From assembly GCA_004299555.1 (NCBI GenBank), contig SCQU01000003.1, positions 186,001 through 250,000 on the forward strand: a stretch of DNA of 64,000 bases, read 5' to 3'. The notes under the pieces were generated by a model that was not told where the DNA came from, did no database searches, and saw only the letters and a program-made list of their open reading frames with translations. Origin of the DNA: Rhodanobacteraceae bacterium (GTDB lineage Bacteria; Pseudomonadota; Gammaproteobacteria; Xanthomonadales; Rhodanobacteraceae). This document shows, piece after piece, positions 36,261-46,130 of the stretch (position 1 is its first letter; every line of letters begins with the position of its first letter). The translations under genes and the position numbers were made by a program.

Positions 36261-37241
36261 ATGAAAGCACCCGTTCGAGTTGCCGTCACCGGCGCCGCCG
36301 GCCAGATCGGCTACGCGCTGCTGTTCCGCATTGCCGCCGGCGACATGCTGGGCCCCGATCAGCCGGTGATCCTGCACCTGCTTGAAATCACGCCCGCGCT
36401 GCCGAAGGTGCATGGTGTGGTGATGGAGCTCGATGATTGCGCGTTCCCGCTGCTGGCCGGCGTGGTCGCGACCGATGACGCCAACGTCGCGTTCAAGGAC
36501 GTCGACTACGCGCTGCTGGTCGGCGCGCGGCCGCGCGGCCCGGGCATGGAGCGCAAGGATCTGCTGTCGGCCAACGGTGCCATCTTTGGCCCGCAGGGCA
36601 AGGCGCTGAACGCACACGCCAAACGCGACGTCAAGGTGCTGGTTGTCGGCAACCCGGCCAATACCAACGCGCTGATTGCGCAGTCCAATGCGCCTGATCT
36701 GGATCCCAAATGCTTCACCGCGATGGTGCGCCTTGACCACAACCGCTCGAAGGCGCAGCTTGCCGCCAGGACCGGTACCCACAACGCCGACGTCAAGCGG
36801 ATGATCATCTGGGGCAACCATTCCTCGACCCAGTACCCCGACATCCATCACGCCACGATCAACGGCAAGTCCGCGTTGTCGCTGGTGGGCCAGGACTGGT
36901 ACGAAAAGGAATTCATCCCGACTGTGCAAAAGCGCGGCGCCGCAATCATCCAGGCGCGCGGCGCGTCGTCGGCGGCCTCGGCCGCCAACGCGGCGATCGA
37001 CCACATGCGTTCGTGGGCGCTCGGCACCACCGAGGGCGACTGGGTATCGATGGCGGTTCCCTCCGATGGCTCCTATGGCATTGCGCCCGGCGTCATCTAC
37101 GGTTATCCCGTGACCTGCAGGGACGGCAAGTACCAGATCGTGCAGGGCCTTGAAATCGACGCCTTCTCGCGTGCGCGGATGGACGCCACCGCCAAGGAAC
37201 TGCACGAAGAGCGCGACAGCATCAAGGCGCTGCTCGGCTGA
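36261..37241 (+). CDS. mdh: Malate dehydrogenase
   Basis: A 326-aa NAD-dependent malate dehydrogenase of the cytosolic-like (group with ~327 residues) type. The Rossmann motif is [20 protein letters not shown]; the catalytic site has [11 protein letters not shown] (Asp and substrate Arg) and [11 protein letters not shown] (catalytic His). The substrate-discriminating loop [14 protein letters not shown] is intact. It converts malate and oxaloacetate in the TCA cycle. AGGAG lies upstream of the ATG. The upstream aminotransferase also uses oxaloacetate. Confidence 0.97.
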   Translation: MKAPVRVAVTGAAGQIGYALLFRIAAGDMLGPDQPVILHLLEITPALPKVHGVVMELDDCAFPLLAGVVATDDANVAFKDVDYALLVGARPRGPGMERKDLLSANGAIFGPQGKALNAHAKRDVKVLVVGNPANTNALIAQSNAPDLDPKCFTAMVRLDHNRSKAQLAARTGTHNADVKRMIIWGNHSSTQYPDIHHATINGKSALSLVGQDWYEKEFIPTVQKRGAAIIQARGASSAASAANAAIDHMRSWALGTTEGDWVSMAVPSDGSYGIAPGVIYGYPVTCRDGKYQIVQGLEIDAFSRARMDATAKELHEERDSIKALLG

Positions 37242-37261
37242 TTCGCAGTCTTTCCGAAATG

Positions 37262-37287
37262 AAAGGGCGGCCGCACGGCCGCCCTTT
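37262..37287. terminator. Bidirectional intrinsic terminator between mdh and the HAF-repeat gene
   Basis: AAAGGGCGGCCG (37262-37273) and CGGCCGCCCTTT (37276-37287) pair perfectly over 12 bp, with A/T-rich ends on both sides. It lies between the stop of mdh (37241) and that of the convergent gene (37303). Confidence 0.85.
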
Positions 37288-37302
37288 GCGTTTGTGCGGG
37301 GG

Positions 37303-38562
37303 TCAGCGTCTGCGCACCGGCGTCGCCCGGAATGCGTGCACCTCTTCCGATTTCGTGTCGAACGCGAAGCCCACGATTTCGCCTGCATCGTTGATGCCGA
37401 TGGCGAAAAGCAGGTACAGGGGCGTGGGCTGGGCGACCAGTTGGTTCAAATCGGCGGGGGCCCCACCGTTGCGCCAGATGACCGCACCGGCGGTACCTGC
37501 CTGTACGGCGTCCCACAGCATTCCATCGAAGGAAACGCCGACCGCGTCACCGAAATTGTTGATGCCGATGGCACCGCTCTGTGTCTGGCCGGGCAGGGGA
37601 TCCAGCGAACGCATCTTTTGCGCGCGTGTCCACAGGAACCCATGCGCGGCCGTGTTGCCTGCCAGCGCGGAAACACCGACGACCTGCCCGCGGTTGTTGA
37701 TGGCATGCGCGACGTTGCCAACACCCGGCTGCGCGGGATCGCCCACACCGCCGAGGTTGCCGAGGTCCACGGGCGTGCCACCGCGCTCCCACAGCACAGC
37801 GTGGCGACCGACGGAAAGGGGCGGCAGCGTGGTGTTGGCGCACGTGCCGGTGACGCCCACCGCCTGGCCAAGATCGTTGATCCAGAACGCCATGCCGACA
37901 TCATCTCCGGGAAGCGTGGCCAGCTCGCGCACGCTGCCCGGCTTCGGGCCCCAGACCACGGGCTTGAAAGAGAGGCGCTGCGGACCGGTGCCCACGGCCG
38001 TCAGCTCTTGCGGACAATTCGGATCGGCTTGCCCGGTTTCCGCGACGCCGGGTATCTGGCCGAACAGGTTCACGTTGTCGCCGGTGGTTCCGTTGTTGCC
38101 GCCCAGCAGCGGCAGCAACTTCATGCGGCCTGCTTGCCAGGCGAACGGGCGACATTGCCGCCCGCTGCCGTAGCCGCAGAAGTTCTCGGCAATTGGGTCG
38201 CTTTGATCCGTCTCGGTTTGCCCCGCGACCTGGCCGAACGGGTTCACGGCGAACGCGTCGCTGTTGAAGCCGCTGGCGCCAATGTCCAGCAGACGGCCAC
38301 GCAGCCAGACGACTGCGTGCTCCAGGCCGTCGGCCGCGTCGGAACCGCCGGCCACCAGGCCGGTCGTGCTGTTCGCCATGGCCGTGCTGTAGGAACCGCC
38401 GGGCAGGGTACCGAGATCTGTGACGGTGTAGCGGATGTTGCCTGCGGGCGTCGCTGATGAAATCTTGCCGCCTGATGCGGCGAGTGCCGGGTGGGTGGCG
38501 CCGACGCATGCGCCGGCGAGCAGCGCCGCCGTGATCGCGACCAGGGTTCTTTGCAGTTTCAT
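37303..38562 (-). CDS. Exported HAF-repeat protein
   Basis: A 419-aa protein with a signal peptide ending THPALAA. The mature part carries HAF-like repeats: DLGTLPGGSYSTAMANS, GASGFNSDAFAVNPFGQVAG, LGNLGGVGD then AHAINNRGQVVGVSAL, GAIGINNFGDAVG and AIGINDAGEIVGFAF. Such repeats form a blade-like extracellular domain of unknown function. GAAGG lies before the ATG. The 240 bp upstream to the kinase gene stop hold nothing recognisable. Confidence 0.83.
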   Translation of the reverse strand: MKLQRTLVAITAALLAGACVGATHPALAASGGKISSATPAGNIRYTVTDLGTLPGGSYSTAMANSTTGLVAGGSDAADGLEHAVVWLRGRLLDIGASGFNSDAFAVNPFGQVAGQTETDQSDPIAENFCGYGSGRQCRPFAWQAGRMKLLPLLGGNNGTTGDNVNLFGQIPGVAETGQADPNCPQELTAVGTGPQRLSFKPVVWGPKPGSVRELATLPGDDVGMAFWINDLGQAVGVTGTCANTTLPPLSVGRHAVLWERGGTPVDLGNLGGVGDPAQPGVGNVAHAINNRGQVVGVSALAGNTAAHGFLWTRAQKMRSLDPLPGQTQSGAIGINNFGDAVGVSFDGMLWDAVQAGTAGAVIWRNGGAPADLNQLVAQPTPLYLLFAIGINDAGEIVGFAFDTKSEEVHAFRATPVRRR

Positions 38563-38802
38563 GGGACACCTTCAGGTAAGTGCGGGATGCGGACGGCAAA
38601 CTGCCGGCCTCACAGATGAGGGCGCAAAAAGCCTCCGAAACCGGACATCGCCAAGTCGAAGACGCCGTTCTCTGCGTGACCGCAGCAACACCCCCTCGCG
38701 GAAACGCGTATCGGTTCCGGCTTCATCCCCAGAGTTGCACGCTCGGCCTGCGGCCGCATTGCCTCCGACGCGGAAGCCGCTGGAGGGAGATGGGGGTGGG
38801 GC

Positions 38803-41715
38803 TCAATTCAAGCGGTGCGATTCGGCCATGGCCAGCTTGAAGGTCGGCATGTCCGCGTCGGCGCCTTTCCAGAGCCCCAGCAGATCCTTGTACGTCGCGG
38901 CGGCTTCGGCGCGCGCGCCGGCGGCGGCCAAGGCGCGCGCCTTCTGCAGCCGCGCCATGGGTCCGATCGGATAATTCAGCGCAATGCCGCGGTGGTCCAA
39001 GATCTTCTGGAATTCCGCCGCGGCCTTGCGGGCGTCGTGCATGGCCAGATATGCCTCGCCCCGTACGTAGATCGGGTACATCGAGGTCCAGCCGAGGGCG
39101 CTGGACCGGGTCACCCCGAACTCGAAGGGCGCGGTGACTTTCAGCATCGCCAAGGCTTCGGCGGGGCGGCCTTTGGCGATCGCGAGCTTCGCACGCAACG
39201 CCGGCAGGTAATTGAACTGCGCGAACGTGTCCTCGGGAAATTCGCGCGCCAGGTTTTCCGCGAGCGCATCGGCCTGCGCGACATTGCCGGTGAAGGCGAA
39301 AGCCAGCGCGGCGCCGAATTGCACGTCCCGGCTTGGCGAGCGGTGCACGGCCGAAGCGGCGCGCTGTTCGGCTTCGTCCGCATTGCCGAGCAGCGCTTCG
39401 CGCAGCGCGGACATCGCGAGGTAGGTGGCGGTGGCTTCCTGTCCGCCGGCCGGCTGCGCGAAAGCCATGGCCTGGTCCGAGAGTTTCCGTGCTCGTGCGA
39501 GCTGCCCCTGGTACGCGGCGGTTTCGGCTTCACAGGCGAGCATCTGGTCTTCGACGCCCGGTTGCCCCCTGGACGCGGCAACCTGCCGCGCCATCCCGTC
39601 CGGATCGTGTTGCAGGAAGGCGTACTGGTAGAGGGTGGCGACAAAGATGCCCGGGTGCAGGCCCAGCTTGCGGGCCTGTTCGTAAGTGGTCTTCGCTTCG
39701 GGCAAACGGTCGAGCGCAACGTAGGCATCCATGAGGAATGCATACGTGACCGGCATCGTGGGCATCAGGCGGATCGACTCGACGGCCTGCGTGAGGGACT
39801 TGTCGAACTCGCCGGTCACCGGGTAGATGGAGCCCGCCAGCATCGTGCGCGGCAGCGGCGAGCGCGGGTATGCCTGGATCCACGCGAGGGAAGCCTGGAC
39901 GGCCATGTCGATGTTGCCTGTGGCCGATTTTCCGTAGCGCGCGGTGATGAAGTACTTCTCAGGCTCGCTGACCTTGTCACGCAGTGCATAGGCTTGCCTG
40001 GCAGCGTCGGCAGCAAGACGCGATTCGCCGAGCGTGGTGTACGCGATGGTGAGCGCGCCGTAGGCCAGCGCGAATTGCGGATCAAGCTCGACGGCGTGCT
40101 TGAGCTGCAGGACCGCCGTGGGGATTTCGCTGCCGCTCGAGAGGATCCGCTGGCCCTCGCTGTAGGCCTTGAGCGCATCCAGCGACGACGTGGTGGCCTG
40201 TTCCAGCGGCGTATTGAACTTCTGCACCGAGCGCAGCGATTCGCCCAGCTTTGTGCGGATTTGCAAGGATGCGCCGCTCAATGCATCGAGTACGTGGCTC
40301 TTGTCCGTGGCCCCGGCCGCCGTGCTTGCAAGGGTCTTGCCGCTCGCGCAATCGACGGACCTGATCACGAGCTGGTACGGTGTTCCGATCTGCGCGATCG
40401 AACCCTCGACCACCGCCGCGCTGCCAACTCGTTGGCACAGGTCGGCCGCGACCTCGGGCGTAAGTGGCGCGCCCGCCGCCCGTCCCATCAGCGCCAGGGT
40501 TTGCCGGACGAGTCCTTCCGGAACGATGCTGAGGAACGGGGATTGCTCGAGCTGCACCGCGAGCCCCTGACGCAGCGTACCGTCGAAAACCGGATCGCCG
40601 GTGCGATTGGCAAAATCCGCCAGCACGATGGTGTCACGCTCGGTCAGCGGGCGCGCGGAGCGGGTCAGGAATATGCTCGCGGCAGCGGCGATCAGGAGGA
40701 TGCACGCTGCTGCAATGCGCCGCGACCGGCGAGAGTCCAGGATATTCGGTATCGTGTGGCTTGCGAAACCGCGCCATCCGTTGCCGGTGGTCACCGTCGA
40801 GAGCTGCTGTTGCAATTCGGCGATCGTCTGCCAGCGCAGCGCGGGATCCTCTTCGAGGCAGCGATCGACGATGCGCTCCAGCTTGCGTGACGCGAGCCTT
40901 TTGCGCCGCGAACCGACGCGCGCGCCCGTCAGCATTTCGTACAACACGCAGCCGAAGGAATAAATGTCCGAGCGCGGATCGGCCGGTTTCCCTTTCCGCT
41001 GTTCCGGGGACACATAGGCGGGCGTTCCCATTGCGCTGCCGGCGACCGTGAGGGTTTCATCCCTGGCCGACTTCGCCAAGCCAAAGTCCAGGACCTTGAG
41101 CCCCGATTTTGCGACCATGATGTTGCCGGGCTTGAGGTCGCGGTGCACGATTCCGTGAGCATGCGCTTCGGCGAGCGCCGCCAGGATGTGCGAGGCGTAC
41201 ACAAGGGCGCTCTTCACCGGTAATGCGCCATCCTTGAGTCGCGCGGCCAGCGTGTCGCCGTCCAGCAACTCCATCACCATGTAGTCGGGGCCGATATCGT
41301 AGAGCGCACAGATGTTCGGGTGGTTGAGCGCGGCGATCGCGCGGCTTTCACGCTGGAAGCGCGCATTGAACTGTTCGTGCACGACCTTGATTGCGACGTT
41401 GCGCCCAAGGCGCGTGTCGGTCGCCCGGTAGATTTCTCCCATGCCGCCTGCGCCGAGTTTTCCCTCGATCCGGTATGGTCCAAGCCGCGCTCCTGCGTGC
41501 AGCGCGGAGTGCCCAGAATTCGCCAGCAGCAACATCGCTTGGCCGGCGACCGGGCTGCTGAGGAAAGCATCGTCCACGGGCTGCGCCAGCAATGATTCGA
41601 CTTCGCGGCGCAGGTCCGGGTCCGCGCGGTCAAGCAATGCCTTGCGCACGTCCGCGGTACTCTCGCGAACGGAGTGGTAGAGCTCGGCGATCTGCTGGAA
41701 GCGTTCGATGTTCAT
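38803..41715 (-). CDS. Serine/threonine protein kinase with transmembrane helix, TolB-like domain and TPRs
   Basis: A 970-aa protein. The kinase domain (residues ~75-310) has GKLGAGGMGEIYRATD, VAIKVVHE, IVHRDLKPGNIMV, VLDFGLAKS and GTPAYVSPEQ, so it looks catalytically competent. The segment after YEMLTGA is about 25 residues shorter than in PknB-type kinases. One membrane helix (IAAACILLIAAAASIFLT) separates it from a TolB/FlgO-like domain (TIVLADFANRTGDPVFDG) and about 500 residues of TPR helices. ATG 41715 overlaps the stop of the sigma-factor gene (ATGA), so the two are coupled. The pairing of an ECF sigma factor with a kinase suggests phosphorylation-controlled transcription. Confidence 0.92.
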   Translation of the reverse strand: MNIERFQQIAELYHSVRESTADVRKALLDRADPDLRREVESLLAQPVDDAFLSSPVAGQAMLLLANSGHSALHAGARLGPYRIEGKLGAGGMGEIYRATDTRLGRNVAIKVVHEQFNARFQRESRAIAALNHPNICALYDIGPDYMVMELLDGDTLAARLKDGALPVKSALVYASHILAALAEAHAHGIVHRDLKPGNIMVAKSGLKVLDFGLAKSARDETLTVAGSAMGTPAYVSPEQRKGKPADPRSDIYSFGCVLYEMLTGARVGSRRKRLASRKLERIVDRCLEEDPALRWQTIAELQQQLSTVTTGNGWRGFASHTIPNILDSRRSRRIAAACILLIAAAASIFLTRSARPLTERDTIVLADFANRTGDPVFDGTLRQGLAVQLEQSPFLSIVPEGLVRQTLALMGRAAGAPLTPEVAADLCQRVGSAAVVEGSIAQIGTPYQLVIRSVDCASGKTLASTAAGATDKSHVLDALSGASLQIRTKLGESLRSVQKFNTPLEQATTSSLDALKAYSEGQRILSSGSEIPTAVLQLKHAVELDPQFALAYGALTIAYTTLGESRLAADAARQAYALRDKVSEPEKYFITARYGKSATGNIDMAVQASLAWIQAYPRSPLPRTMLAGSIYPVTGEFDKSLTQAVESIRLMPTMPVTYAFLMDAYVALDRLPEAKTTYEQARKLGLHPGIFVATLYQYAFLQHDPDGMARQVAASRGQPGVEDQMLACEAETAAYQGQLARARKLSDQAMAFAQPAGGQEATATYLAMSALREALLGNADEAEQRAASAVHRSPSRDVQFGAALAFAFTGNVAQADALAENLAREFPEDTFAQFNYLPALRAKLAIAKGRPAEALAMLKVTAPFEFGVTRSSALGWTSMYPIYVRGEAYLAMHDARKAAAEFQKILDHRGIALNYPIGPMARLQKARALAAAGARAEAAATYKDLLGLWKGADADMPTFKLAMAESHRLN

Positions 41716-42296
41716 GCGCGTGACGGTCCCTGTTCGGGATCCAGCTCCCGCAGCAGCCATGCCCTTGCAATGTCCCAGTCGCGCCTGACGGTGCGCGGCG
41801 AGACTTCCAGGGCGTCGGCGATTTCATCTTCGCTGAGCCCGCCGAAGTAACGCAGTTCGACCACCTTTGCCTGCCGGGGGGCGGCTTGCGCGAACGCGGT
41901 CAGCGCATCATTGAGGGCCAGGACGGACGCGTCTTCCTTGATCGAGACCAGTGCTGTTTCATCGAGATCCACATGTCGGGCGCCGCCGCCGCGTTTGTGC
42001 GCGCCGCGGGCACGCGCGGCATCCACCAGGATGCGCCGCATCACCTGCGCGGCCAGAGCGAAGAATTGTGCGCGGTCGCGCCATTCGATGGCCGGTGCAT
42101 CCGCGAGGCGCAGGTACGCTTCGTTCACCAGCGCGGTCGCCTGCAGGGTGTCGGCCTGGCGTTCGTTGCGCATGTAGCGGCGCGCCATGCGGTGCAGCTC
42201 GGCGTAAACGCGTTCCGTCAACTGCGCCAATGCGGCCGCGTCGCCCGCTCTCCAGGCGTTCAAGAGTTGGGTGACATCAGCAGAAGACGCGTGCAC
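41712..42296 (-). CDS. ECF-type RNA polymerase sigma factor
   Basis: A 194-aa sigma factor: region 2 (ELHRMARRYMRNERQADTLQ, ALVNEAYLRLAD) and region 4 (AKVVELRYFGGLSEDEIADAL, VSPRTVRRDWDIARAWLLREL). It belongs to the group often encoded next to Ser/Thr kinases instead of anti-sigma factors. The start is taken as the GTG at 42296 (VHASSADVTQLL), with GGGG 6 bp upstream. A longer frame beginning at 42383 exists only because an ~81-bp tandem duplication repeats the 5' end. The target promoters are unknown. Confidence 0.88.
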   Translation of the reverse strand: MHASSADVTQLLNAWRAGDAAALAQLTERVYAELHRMARRYMRNERQADTLQATALVNEAYLRLADAPAIEWRDRAQFFALAAQVMRRILVDAARARGAHKRGGGARHVDLDETALVSIKEDASVLALNDALTAFAQAAPRQAKVVELRYFGGLSEDEIADALEVSPRTVRRDWDIARAWLLRELDPEQGPSRA

Positions 42297-42418
42297 GCGC
42301 CACCCCGGTTTACCGTGTGGGGTGAAGTTTACCCTAGGCGTTAAGGGTTGGGTGACATCAGCAGGGGCGGGTGTGGGGGCCACCCCGGTTCACCGTGTGG
42401 GGTGAAGTTTGCCCTCGC
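42256..42418. repeat. Tandem direct duplication (about 81 bp) over the sigma-factor gene start
   Basis: Two head-to-tail copies (42256-42337 and 42338-42418) share TTGGGTGACATCAGCAG, CCACCCCGGTT and CCGTGTGGGGTGAAGTTT in the same order, with small indels. Copy 1 includes the first ten codons of the sigma gene and its ribosome site; copy 2 lies upstream and shifts the reading frame by one base relative to copy 1. Confidence 0.85.
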
Positions 42419-42764
42419 CGCAGATGGGCGCGGAGGCGCACGATTGGCGGGTCGCCGCGCGCGTTGGCGCCAAGATGCACCAGCGTGAGGGCGCGGCACC
42501 TGATCGCGCGATGGGGATGTCCGGCGTGCCCGTACCGGGGTGCCTGCAGTGCCACCGGGTGTTCCGCGTGGCGCTCACTTGCGCCGTGGTGGGTTGGCTG
42601 GGCGTCCGGATCGTTTCGGTCATTTTCCCGCTGCTGCAGATGCGCGTCGACGCGCACCGGGTATGCTTTGCCGCACCGGCGCACGGTTGCATGGGTGCTC
42701 TCGCGCCGAGCCGGGTTGCAGCACTACGCACCACGCTCCACACGCCACAGGGGGTGACGCGGTC
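42419..42764. other. Divergent intergenic region between the sigma-factor and antiporter genes
   Basis: About 345 bp with no ORF that can be supported. Promoters for both divergent genes are expected here, but no clear -35/-10 pair was identified. Confidence 0.5.
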
Positions 42765-43787
42765 ATGGTCTATGCCGAGCTGGTCTTTTACCTGGTTCTG
42801 ATCCTGGTCGCCGCGCTCGTCTTCACCAACGCGCTGGAACACCTGGGCGCGCGCATGGGAATTTCCGAAGGCGTTACGGGCTCGCTGTTTGCCGCCATCG
42901 GCACGGCGTTGCCGGAAACGATGATTCCGGTACTCGCGTTGTTCTTCCTGCGCACCGGGAGTGCTGGCAGCAACCAAGCGGTTGGGGTGGGGGCGATCCT
43001 TGGTGCGCCGTTGCTGTTGTCAACGCTGGCGATGGCGTTGATGGCCGGGGCGGTGCTGGCCAAGCGCAGGCTGTCGGGCGCCTTCGAACCGGAACGCTCG
43101 GGGTTGCGGCGCGATCTCGACTTCTTTCTGCCGGCCTACGCCGTCGTGGCTGCGGCGCTGCTGGTGCCGGCCTCGCTGCGCTGGCTGGATCTGGCCATCG
43201 CGGCCGCCCTGGCCGCGTGGTACGTCATGTATGTGTGGTCAACGGTGCGCGCCTCGGCCAAGCTGGTCGCGGCCGGACACGCGACCGCGGCCGAAAGCCC
43301 GCTGCTGCTCACGCGGGTCAGGTTGCCGGATCATGTGGCGGTCATGCTGCTGCAGGTTGCGCTTGGGCTTGCGTTGCTGGTTTGGGGCGCAGAGGGCTTC
43401 ATCCACACGCTCGATACGGTGTCGCGGTTGTGGGGGGTCCCGGCCTTGATCCTGTCCCTGTTGATTGCGCCACTCGCCTCCGAGATGCCGGAAAAGGTCA
43501 ACAGCGTGGTCTGGGTGCGGCGCCGGCGTGACACCCTCGCGTTTGGCAACGTCACCGGCGCGATGGTGTTCCAGGGCACCTTGTTGCCGGCACTGGGCAT
43601 CATGGCAACGCCGTGGCGTCCCAGCCTGCCGGTTGTCGCGAGCGTGGTGGCGACGCTCGCGGCTGTCGTGTGGCTGCGCGTGATGCTGGCGCGCGGCCCG
43701 CTGCGCGTGTGGCACATGATGGTCAACGGCACGCTGTACGCGGCGTACCTTGCGCTGGTGCTTTGCGTGCCGGCCGGCGGCGGGTAG
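42765..43787 (+). CDS. Ca2+/cation antiporter (CaCA) family membrane protein
   Basis: A 340-aa protein with about ten membrane helices and the two inverted alpha repeats of the CaCA family. Alpha-1 is LGARMGISEGVTGSLFAAIG followed by TALPETMIPV; alpha-2 is LILSLLIAPLASEMPEKVNS followed by GNVTGAMVFQGTLLPALG. The acidic residues that coordinate the cation (the glutamates of LPE and SEMPE) are present. Likely a sodium- or proton-coupled calcium exporter. AGGGGG lies upstream of the ATG at 42765, slightly far away. Confidence 0.87.
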   Translation: MVYAELVFYLVLILVAALVFTNALEHLGARMGISEGVTGSLFAAIGTALPETMIPVLALFFLRTGSAGSNQAVGVGAILGAPLLLSTLAMALMAGAVLAKRRLSGAFEPERSGLRRDLDFFLPAYAVVAAALLVPASLRWLDLAIAAALAAWYVMYVWSTVRASAKLVAAGHATAAESPLLLTRVRLPDHVAVMLLQVALGLALLVWGAEGFIHTLDTVSRLWGVPALILSLLIAPLASEMPEKVNSVVWVRRRRDTLAFGNVTGAMVFQGTLLPALGIMATPWRPSLPVVASVVATLAAVVWLRVMLARGPLRVWHMMVNGTLYAAYLALVLCVPAGGG

Positions 43788-43854
43788 CCGCGGCCAGCGG
43801 CCGGCGGCGGCGAAGCTGGAACGCGGTTAAAATAATGGCTTTGCCGGAGGCCGC

Positions 43855-44748
43855 ATGAGCTTACCTTCTTCCTCCGCGGGCGCACGCTTTCGGGCCGCGC
43901 TTGCCGCCGAAGCGCCGCTGCAGGTGGTCGGCGCGATTACCGCGTACGCTGGCCTCATGGCCCGGCACGTCGGCTACAAGGCGCTGTACCTCTCGGGTGG
44001 CGGCGTCGCCGCCAATTCACTGGGCGTACCCGACCTTGGCATCTCGACGATGGACGACGTGCTCACCGACGCGCGGCGCATCGTCGACGCGACCCGGTTG
44101 CCGCTGCTGGTCGACATCGATACCGGTTGGGGCGGGGCGTTCAATATCGCGCGCACGGTTCGATCGTTCGAGCGCGTGGGGGTTGCGGCCGTACACCTGG
44201 AAGACCAGGTTGGCCAGAAGCGTTGCGGCCATCGCCCCGGCAAGGAAGTGGTGCCGAAGGCGGAAATGGTCGACCGGGTGAAGGCCGCGGTGGATGCCAG
44301 GACCGATCCCGCGTTCGTCATCATGGCGCGCACGGATGCGGCGGCGATCGAAGGGGTCGATGCGGCGATCGAGCGCGCCGTGGCCTATGTCGATGCCGGT
44401 GCCGACATGATCTTTCCGGAAGCCATGGATACGCTCGACGACTACCGCAAATTCCGCGCGGCGGTGCAGGTGCCGATCCTCGCCAACCTGACGGAGTTTG
44501 GCAAAACCCCGTTCTTCACCGTCGATGAACTGCGCACCGCCAACGTCGATATCGCGCTCTACTGCTGCGGTGCGTACCGCGCGATGAACAAGGCCGCGCT
44601 GGGGTTTTACGAAACCGTGCGCCGCGACGGCACGCAAAAGGCGTATGTGCAGAACATGCAAACCCGCGAAGAGTTGTACGACTTCCTCGGCTACCACGCC
44701 TACGAGGACAAGCTCGACGAGCTGTTCGCGGCGGAATCCACGCATTGA
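43855..44748 (+). CDS. prpB: 2-methylisocitrate lyase
   Basis: A 297-aa enzyme of the PEP mutase/isocitrate lyase superfamily. Signature residues include [53 protein letters not shown] (with the catalytic KRCGH loop) and TEFGKTPFF. It splits 2-methylisocitrate into pyruvate and succinate, the last step of the methylcitrate cycle for propionyl-CoA. GGAGG lies just before the ATG; TAAAAT at 43828-43833 may be the -10. prpC follows 12 bp downstream. Confidence 0.95.
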   Translation: MSLPSSSAGARFRAALAAEAPLQVVGAITAYAGLMARHVGYKALYLSGGGVAANSLGVPDLGISTMDDVLTDARRIVDATRLPLLVDIDTGWGGAFNIARTVRSFERVGVAAVHLEDQVGQKRCGHRPGKEVVPKAEMVDRVKAAVDARTDPAFVIMARTDAAAIEGVDAAIERAVAYVDAGADMIFPEAMDTLDDYRKFRAAVQVPILANLTEFGKTPFFTVDELRTANVDIALYCCGAYRAMNKAALGFYETVRRDGTQKAYVQNMQTREELYDFLGYHAYEDKLDELFAAESTH

Positions 44749-44760
44749 TCCAAGGAGCCA

Positions 44761-45918
44761 ATGATGAGCGACAACGCACCACAGGTTCTCCCCAAGGCCA
44801 AGAAGTCCGTCGCGCTTTCGGGCGTCGCCGCCGGTAACACGGCGCTGTGTACGGTCGGACGCAGCGGCAACGACCTGCACTACCGCGGTTATGACATCCA
44901 TGATCTGGCGACCCGGGCGGGTTTCGAGGAAGTCGCCTACCTGCTGGTACACGGGCATCTGCCGAGCTGGTCGGAACTGAATGCCTACAAGGCGCGGTTG
45001 CAGCGCCTGCGCGGGCTGCCGCAACCGGTGAAGGCGGCGCTGGAGCTGCTGCCGGCGTCGACCGATCCGATGGATGTGCTGCGCACGGGCTGCTCGGTGC
45101 TCGGCACCGTGCTGCCCGAAGCCCATGACCACAATGTCACCGGCGCGCGCGCCATCGCCGACCGGCTGATGGCCAGTTTTGCCTCGATGCTGCTGTACTG
45201 GTTCCACTTCAGCCACAACGGCCGCCGCATCGAGGTCGAGACCGACGACAGCACCGTGGCTGCGCACTTTCTGCACCTCATGCACGGCAAGGCGCCGAGC
45301 GAGCTGCACGCCACCTCGCTGGACAAGTCGCTGGTGCTGTACGCCGAACACGAGTTCAACGCCTCGACCTTTGCCGCGCGCGTGATCGCCGGTACCGGCA
45401 GCGATTTCTATTCCGCGATCACCGGCGCGATCGGTGCGTTGCGCGGCCCCAAGCACGGCGGCGCCAATGAGGTCGCGATGGAAATCATCAGCCGCTACCG
45501 CACGGCCGATGAAGCCGATGCGGACATTCGCAAGCGGGTCGCCGCCAAGGAAATCGTGATCGGCTTTGGCCATCCGGTATACACGATCGTTGATCCGCGC
45601 AGCGCGATCATCAAGGAAATCTCGCGCAAGCTCTGCACCGACGCCGGCAACATGCGCCCGTTCGAGGTGTCCGAGCGGATCGAGAATGTGATGATGGAAC
45701 TCAAGAAGATGTTCCCGAACCTCGACTGGTACTCGGCCAGCGTCTACCACATGCTCGGGGTTCCGACCGCGATGTTCACGCCGCTGTTCGTGATTTCGCG
45801 CACCGCGGGCTGGAGCGCGCACGTGATCGAGCAGCGCCAGGACGGCAAGATCATTCGTCCAAGCGCGAACTACACCGGGCCGGAAGACCGGGTGTATGTG
45901 CCGATCGAGAAGCGCTGA
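44761..45918 (+). CDS. prpC: 2-methylcitrate synthase
   Basis: A 385-aa citrate-synthase-fold enzyme. Active-site histidines are in GPKHGGANE and [12 protein letters not shown], with the aspartate/arginine region in [13 protein letters not shown] and [13 protein letters not shown]. It condenses propionyl-CoA with oxaloacetate. The operon position directly after prpB (AAGGAG before ATG 44761, with a second ATG 3 bp further) supports methylcitrate rather than citrate synthase. The operon ends at the terminator at 46081-46107. Confidence 0.95.
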   Translation: MMSDNAPQVLPKAKKSVALSGVAAGNTALCTVGRSGNDLHYRGYDIHDLATRAGFEEVAYLLVHGHLPSWSELNAYKARLQRLRGLPQPVKAALELLPASTDPMDVLRTGCSVLGTVLPEAHDHNVTGARAIADRLMASFASMLLYWFHFSHNGRRIEVETDDSTVAAHFLHLMHGKAPSELHATSLDKSLVLYAEHEFNASTFAARVIAGTGSDFYSAITGAIGALRGPKHGGANEVAMEIISRYRTADEADADIRKRVAAKEIVIGFGHPVYTIVDPRSAIIKEISRKLCTDAGNMRPFEVSERIENVMMELKKMFPNLDWYSASVYHMLGVPTAMFTPLFVISRTAGWSAHVIEQRQDGKIIRPSANYTGPEDRVYVPIEKR

Positions 45919-46080
45919 CCCGAACCCGCAAATAGCTTGCCGCGCCCGGCAGCTCGCGCACCGCCGGTGCCGCCATGCTGACCTGCTGACCGTACGCTCC
46001 GCTTGCTGCGCTCCGGCGCCGCACGATCTGCCGCCGCTCGCTACGGCTCTTGCCGGTTCGCCGATCCCCTCGGCGCAACG

Positions 46081-46107
46081 AAAAAGCCGCGCAATGCGCG
46101 GCCTTTT
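46081..46107. terminator. Bidirectional intrinsic terminator between prpC and the GST gene
   Basis: GCCGCGC (46086-46092), a 3-nt AAT loop and GCGCGGC (46096-46102) are flanked by AAAAA and TTTT, so the hairpin serves both convergent genes. The remaining ~160 bp after prpC hold nothing recognisable. Confidence 0.85.
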
Positions 46108-46130
46108 CGTTGGATCCGGGATGGGGCGGA

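Noticed and set aside
34908-37388. 826-codon - strand frame opposite the aminotransferase and mdh genes
   Set aside because: Covers two secure + strand genes and a perfect terminator; it has no protein pattern.
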